DNA of 64,000 bases from CAVPDE01 sp963707125 (GTDB lineage Bacteria; Desulfobacterota; DSM-4660; Desulfatiglandales; HGW-15), in the NCBI GenBank assembly GCA_963707125.1, contig CAVPOU010000017.1:164149-228148 (forward strand), read 5' to 3'. Both the position numbers and the translations under genes were made by a program. Below the pieces are notes generated by a model. The model ran no database searches. It was given only the letters and a program-made list of their open reading frames with translations, and had not been told where the DNA came from. Below are positions 60,050 to 64,000 of this stretch, piece after piece (position 1 is the stretch's first letter; each line of letters begins with the position of its first letter).

Positions 60050-60328
60050 CTAGGGGGATTCACGGTTCAATATATCGTGTGTGCCGATGGCGCGGAAAAG
60101 GATCGTTTTGTCCGAGAACTGAAAGGTGAAGCGATACTTTTTTGTAACGGATCCCTCCCACCGATCTTTAGTCCCCTGAATACGCTTTACTCTCAGGGAA
60201 GGATGAGACATGTCCTGAAAAAAAAGTTTCATTTTCTCTCCAAAAGCCTGCTGAACTTCTTTTGGCAGGGAAAGATACTCCTTCTTGAATCGCCTGCTGA
60301 ATTGATAGGCCTTTATTCTTTCAGCCAT
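60050..60328 (-). CDS. RelE/ParE-superfamily toxin
   Basis: 92 aa. IKAYQFSRRFKKEYLSLPKE, then HPSLRVKRIQGTKDRWEGSV and YRFTFQFSDKTILFRAIGTH are the RelE-like fold with basic surface. Likely mRNA-cleaving or gyrase-type toxin; start overlaps the antitoxin by 16 bp. Confidence 0.86.
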   Translation of the reverse strand: MAERIKAYQFSRRFKKEYLSLPKEVQQAFGEKMKLFFQDMSHPSLRVKRIQGTKDRWEGSVTKKYRFTFQFSDKTILFRAIGTHDILNRESP

Positions 60329-60591
60329 TTAGCCCCTTCTTCAGCGGTTCGAAAAGCAGGCGAGAGCTCTCCATTCTCGATTTCATCGTCCACGGCCGAT
60401 TCCATGTCCTGCCACTCCTTTGTCCAGTACCAGCCCTGGGAAGGGTCGATGAGCTTTCTGGGCTTCAGGACAATTTCATTTTGGATAATCTCCACCTCGA
60501 CATAATCGCCTTTTCCCAGGCCTAATTTTCCCATTATTCTCTTGGGAATCCTGACCTGCCCCTGAGGACTGATTTTCATCACCGTAGACAT
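60313..60591 (-). CDS. AbrB-type antitoxin
   Basis: 92 aa. VMKISPQGQVRIPKRIMGKL then GDYVEVEIIQNEIVLKPRK is the AbrB swapped-hairpin domain, followed by an acidic toxin-binding tail (ESAVDDEIENGELS). AbrB with RelE/ParE is a less common mix. Confidence 0.86.
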   Translation of the reverse strand: MSTVMKISPQGQVRIPKRIMGKLGLGKGDYVEVEIIQNEIVLKPRKLIDPSQGWYWTKEWQDMESAVDDEIENGELSPAFRTAEEGAKWLKE

Positions 60592-60633
60592 ATTGTCACC
60601 TTTATAAAGAATTAAAGAAATAAAGTTTATTTA

Positions 60634-60661
60634 ATACTATCAGGACAGATTAGCATGTCAA
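60634..60661 (-). promoter_or_regulatory. Promoter of the RelE/AbrB pair
   Basis: Minus-strand TTGACA, 16 nt, TAGTAT. Confidence 0.55.
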
Positions 60662-60714
60662 CTTGAAAATCAATGATGAAAGAGTGAGGCAGGTTTTGCA
60701 GTGGCTGTCTCTGC

Positions 60715-60841
60715 TCGCTCAAAGTCCCCTTTCGGGGACTGCCAATGCGCAAGCAGAGCTAACGGGTAGGTCTCAAAAGCAAATGGACAAGCTTGTTTGT
60801 GCTTGTCCATTTGTTCTGAGACCGATCCGCGTTTTGAGCGA
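60715..60841. ncRNA. Foldback closed by TCGCTCAAA/TTTGAGCGA
   Basis: The closing stem encloses GTCCCCTTTCGGGGAC, and a long arm GGTCTCAAAAGCAAATGGAC / GTCCATTTGTTCTGAGACC. About the same span (127 nt) as the GCTTGAAAT-closed elements. Confidence 0.5.
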
Positions 60842-60930
60842 ACATCTCCCCGCTCTTGGCGTCTCTGCGGTGAGATCCTGGTTCTTGGCTATTTCAAGCG
60901 AGAAACTTATATTTTTATGTCCCCAGGGTT

Positions 60931-61338
60931 TTAGTTTCTCACATCCAGGAACGCAGCGGTGGTGCCGAACATGTTTGGCGGGACCCAGTTCCGGTTCCCA
61001 TAGACGATTTGCGTGCGAGCCCATACAATGGGCGCGGCGGTACGAACCGCCGGGCAGTCGCGGAGAATGGCCTCGCAGTCTTCGGGCGTCAGGGTCGTGC
61101 GGCTGCCAGAACCGTACGTCACCCCGCTTGCGGCGACCGCGCCTGGGACGACCAGCAGGACATTGGCGCCCATACTGGATATGCTCTTTTGAATGGCCAA
61201 GGAGGAGCCTTCGCCGATTTCCATCATGGCAATGACCGCCCCCACACCGATGACGATCCCAAGTGTGGTCAGCATGGCTCGCATTGGGTTGCGGCGCAGC
61301 CCTGCCATAGCGGTTTTGAAGGTTCGGGAGGCCTTCAT
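60931..61338 (-). pseudogene. MacB-like ABC transporter permease, N-terminal fragment
   Basis: From MKASRTFKTAMAGLRRNPMR: first membrane helix (AMLTTLGIVIGVGAVIAMME), IGEGSSLAIQKSISSMGANV and the start of the periplasmic MacB_PCD domain. It stops at FLDVRN where repeat DNA begins, so about 135 of ~400 residues remain; the ATPase gene and three other helices are absent. Confidence 0.8.
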
Positions 61339-61978
61339 GATTTGTCTCCACTGTCCGACGACACCGAGCAAATTCACCTGAGCGATAAACAAAAAGCAGG
61401 AAGCCGATTTCGAACCCCCTGCCTTCCATTAACAGTGACCAACTGTCGCCCGGCGACTATTAGCAACCGTTGGCCTTGGCTGTAGAGAATGTCACAATTT
61501 CATGGACGTCCCTCAAGGTCCCGTTCTTGAACCGCTCGGACCAGAAGTATCCTTTCTTGCTTGAAATCGGAGCGGAGCGATTGGTCGCAAGCTTGAGGCT
61601 TGCGACTGATGGCGACGCGAAAAAAAGAAGGGGTAAGCTTGCTTGTCCGCCTCTGGCGGGCTTACCCCTTTCTCTTCTGCGCGTTGCCATTATGGTTTCA
61701 AGCGCTCTTCTCTGTGTCCTCTGAGCCTCCGTTGTGAGGCCATCCATAACCTTCAAAACCTACCAAGGTCTTACAACGTGACCCGCCTCTACACTTACAA
61801 TCGCGACCATTTCACTCAAGCTCCCCAGAAGCGAGGACCCAGAACCATTCCTTTCTTCTATCTCCTGTCTTCTTCTTCGACCTATGAGCTTTCTTTCTTT
61901 TTGGCTTCCTCGCCTCCCAGCTTCTCGGTTTTATTATGAGCTATCAACTTCTTCCCTTCTGTCTTTTTTTCTGTCCGG
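61339..61978. repeat. Gap with multi-hairpin element copy 4 and RAYT relic
   Basis: CACAATTTCATGGACGTCCC (61493) is the end of the GGACGTCC repeat; it is followed at once by GAACCGCTCGGACCAGAAG, which reads KKGYFWSERF of a RAYT on the minus strand, then by the multi-hairpin element at 61559-61703. Confidence 0.65.
61559..61703. ncRNA. Multi-hairpin element, copy 4 (145 nt)
   Basis: Closing stem GCTTGAAATC/GGTTTCAAGC; hairpin GTCGCAAGC-TTGAG-GCTTGCGAC replaces GTCGCAAAGC/GCTTTGAGAC of the others by paired changes; the long arm GATGGC...GGGGTAAGC / GCTTACCCC...GCCAT is again different but fully paired. Confidence 0.6.
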
Positions 61979-64000
61979 GTAGAACTGGGAGGTTACCCTC
62001 CCAGAGCCCCCACAGACCCGTACGAGCGCGATTAACGCATACGGTTCCTCGGTGTCATGGATTCGCTACGAGTATTGGTGCACAATCCGCGGTCTTGGCA
62101 ATGGATAGCGCTCCAGCAACCGTTCGAAGCGCTCCCATGGCATGTCCTTATCCCGTGATCTGCGATTCAACCATTTGCGCCAGGATCGCTTGACCTGCTC
62201 GTAGAAGCCCTGGATGCGACGCATGTTAAACGTGACCCCGTAATAGCCGTAGTGACCCTGCACCTTGCGGCTCAGCGTCCGCCACTGCTCCTTGACGGGC
62301 GTGTGGCGGTTTGCTTTGCACCACTGATACACTCGTCGTACTGCCTGCTTGAACTTCTTCTTCGCGGTCTTGCGCTGCACCACCCAGTACCCTTTCCGAG
62401 ACTTTCCCCAATAATGGGTAAATCCCAGCAAGTCGAAGCTCCCAGATTCGGTTCCTCTCCCGCCAGGGCGGCAAAAGTCCACAAGTCGGGTCTTCGTTTC
62501 ATGAATCGCCAGCCCAACTTGCTCCAAGCGCTTCGGAAGCACCTCGCGCACTCGTTGCGCATCGGCCTCGTTGCTGAACACAATGATAAAATCATCCGCA
62601 AAACGCACTAGCTCCGCTTTGCCTCTCAGCCTGGGCCGCACTTCCCGCTCGAACCACACATCCAGCACTTCATGCAGGTAAATGTTGGACAACAGCGGCG
62701 ATATCACTCCCCCTTGGGGAGTCCCCTCGCGTGGGTAGTGGATCGCCCCGTCCTCCATCACTCCCGCCTTCAGCCACTTGCCCAACACCCGGTTGATTAC
62801 CCCATCTCGTACCCGCTTCTTGTAAAACTCCCGCAGATGCTCCCACTTCACAGTGTCAAAGTAGCTCTTAATATCTACCTCCAACACCCAGCAGCCCACC
62901 CATTCCCATGATCCCCTCCCACAGCAGCCTCCAGCGCCTGGTGCGCACTGCGGCCCGGTCGGAACCCATACGAGCAGTCCAGAAAATCCTCCTCATAGAG
63001 CGGCGTCAGCACCATCACCACCGCCCGCTGCAGAATCTTATCCTCCAGCGTCGGTATCCCGATCGGCCTGATCCGTTCACCCCCCCTTCCTTGGGAATGT
63101 ACACCCGCTTCACCGGCGGCGCATAGTAGCGTCCTGACTTGAACCGCTCCAGCAGACTCGAAGATTCTTATCCAATTCTTCCTCGTACTCCGCAGCCGTC
63201 ACATCATCCACTCCCGCTGCCCCATCCTTGCGGGTTCTCCGGTACGCTTCCTTCATCCACTCCAGATCAATGTGGTAGGCAAGCGAGGTAAATCCTGCCT
63301 CCGGCATCTGCTTCGCAAGCTCCGCTATCCGTTGCTGTTTCGTGTACACGTTCCCGGATTCCAACGCATCCCCCGTGTCTCCCAACAACAGCTCCATGAC
63401 CCGACACGGCCCTTCCCTTCCTCCGGCTCTCCTCGGGACAGGATTCGCCGGCCTCCTCAGTACTATGCCGTGCTAAGACTCCCTCCTGCCTTCCCGCCTC
63501 ACTTCGTTGCCTTCGTTCGGCGGTACCACCAGCCTCCCTCTTTATTCGTATCTCCTGTAAAGCTCCAGAGAGGTAGGATCAGAACAGGCCCGGATGTTTC
63601 GGGCTCTTCCCCGTGGTCACCCATAAACCATCGCTTCTTGGTGGAGCAGTTCGGGTCTCCCAGGTTCCTGGAGAGTCCTCTCGTACCTTTGCCCTGCTCA
63701 CGCGACCCCGGCCGCGCCCCCTTGCCATGCCATTCCGGCAAGGCGGTGTTGCCCCCGCAAGTAAGACCACGAAGGCCGCAGCAATCATGTAATTTTCGAG
63801 GCTGATTCACACGGCTTCAGTACTCGCTGTCTACGCTTCCAGCTTCGGATTTCCCTACACTGGCAAGACTCGCTTCCGGTGGGTGGCAAGCCCTTACCGG
63901 GTGGGATTCGAACCCACTGGACTCCTTCGGCGAATTTCAAGCGCGGGTTCACCTCCCGCCTATCCCAACGCCCCAGGCTTCGCCTGGCGCCACTTACTGC
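61979..64000 (-). mobile_element. Group II intron, minus strand, 5' end at or beyond window edge
   Basis: The reverse transcriptase gene is flanked by intron RNA domains. Downstream of it, a domain V-like hairpin (GGAACCGTATGCG / CGCTCGTACGGGTC, about 62013-62050) and a domain VI-like hairpin (CTGGGAGG-GTAA-CCTCCCAG, 61985-62004) lead to a likely 3' end at TTCTAC (61979). Upstream (63400-63990) are long structured stretches of domain I type such as GGACTCTCCAGGAACCTGG on the minus strand. The exact 5' splice site is not visible with confidence. Confidence 0.8.
62066..63397 (-). pseudogene. ltrA: Group II intron reverse transcriptase/maturase, frameshifted
   Basis: N-terminal part MELLLGDTGDALESGNVYTK to AAEYEEELDKNL in one frame; YIPKE, RPIGIPTLEDKILQRAVVMV, LDCSYGFRPGRSAHQALEA in others; then VLEVDIKSYFDTVKWEHLRE, GTPQGGVISPLLSNIYLHEV, VRFADDFIIVF (catalytic FADD) and the maturase region to the stop in the last. 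At least three frame changes (near 63165, 63085 and 62905-62925). All RT blocks are present, so decay is recent or partly due to sequence error. Confidence 0.85.

Noticed and set aside
60715..60841. Rho-independent terminator for the RelE/AbrB region
   Set aside because: It lies upstream of that operon and far from any plus-strand gene end; the multi-arm form fits the foldback family better.
63499..63810. 103-aa open frame upstream of the reverse transcriptase
   Set aside because: It overlaps structured intron RNA and its sequence (GTRGLSRNLGDPNCS) is the known accidental translation of the CTCCAGGAACCTGG region.
63900..63960. tRNA-like T-arm (GGTTCGAATCCCACC on the minus strand)
   Set aside because: No acceptor stem, D-arm or anticodon arm can be built around it; it lies in domain I-like sequence of the group II intron, where such a stem is common.

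Overview
This window most likely comes from an anaerobic Desulfobacterota-type (deltaproteobacterial, Syntrophobacteria-like) chromosome. This is inferred from gene content: an envelope Tol-Pal operon, a molybdenum-cofactor block with a MoeA/periplasmic-binding-protein fusion, DUF3108 and DUF1343 envelope proteins, a PEP-CTERM exopolysaccharide-type protein and a molybdoenzyme-type ferredoxin. No rRNA or tRNA gene was recognised, so placement is tentative.

The window has two halves. Bases 1-25,000 are ordinary, dense and intact: a ferredoxin subunit, PpiD-like foldase, NamZ-like muramidase, thermonuclease, the complete tolQ-tolR-tolA-tolB-pal-cpoB operon, a ModE-type regulator plus two moeA genes, a DUF3108 protein, a thiolase, and nucleotide-sugar genes (eukaryotic-type UDP-glucose dehydrogenase, UDP-glucuronate 4-epimerase, UDP-HexNAc dehydrogenase) interrupted by two PIN toxin-antitoxin (TA) loci. 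Bases 25,000-64,000 are an accessory region in which small TA genes alternate with long gene-free stretches made almost wholly of dispersed, foldback and nested repeats. I count about seventeen intact, partial or ruined TA loci there and upstream (PIN/Phd, PIN/AbrB, MNT/HEPN, HicAB, DUF4258, DUF3368/UPF0175, DUF6516, DUF433/DUF5615, RelE/AbrB). Many larger genes in this half are broken: DUF4143 and DUF234 ATPases, two aminotransferase copies, LamG-VanZ, GalE, MacB, FN3 proteins, a PEP-CTERM protein and a group II intron reverse transcriptase.

The repeats are the most interesting part. (i) A family with terminal inverted repeats CCCTGTTAAATA exists as two ~130-bp gene-free copies and as one 276-bp copy that is exactly one GIY-YIG nuclease gene; the inverted repeat supplies its ribosome-binding site at one end and its last codons and stop at the other. 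(ii) Related short palindromes (CCCCRKTGAAT...ATTCAMYGGGG) occur about ten times, sometimes one inside another. (iii) A multi-hairpin element closed by GCTTGAAAT/ATTTCAAGC occurs at least four times, three of them exactly 127 nt, with helices kept although their sequence changes. (iv) A REP-type tyrosine transposase (RAYT) lies among repeats, one copy of which has cut a toxin gene. (v) CGAAAGCACGAAA foldbacks act as landing sites for the others. Together the picture is a non-coding mobile-repeat island stocked with TA modules, beside an intact envelope and polysaccharide block.
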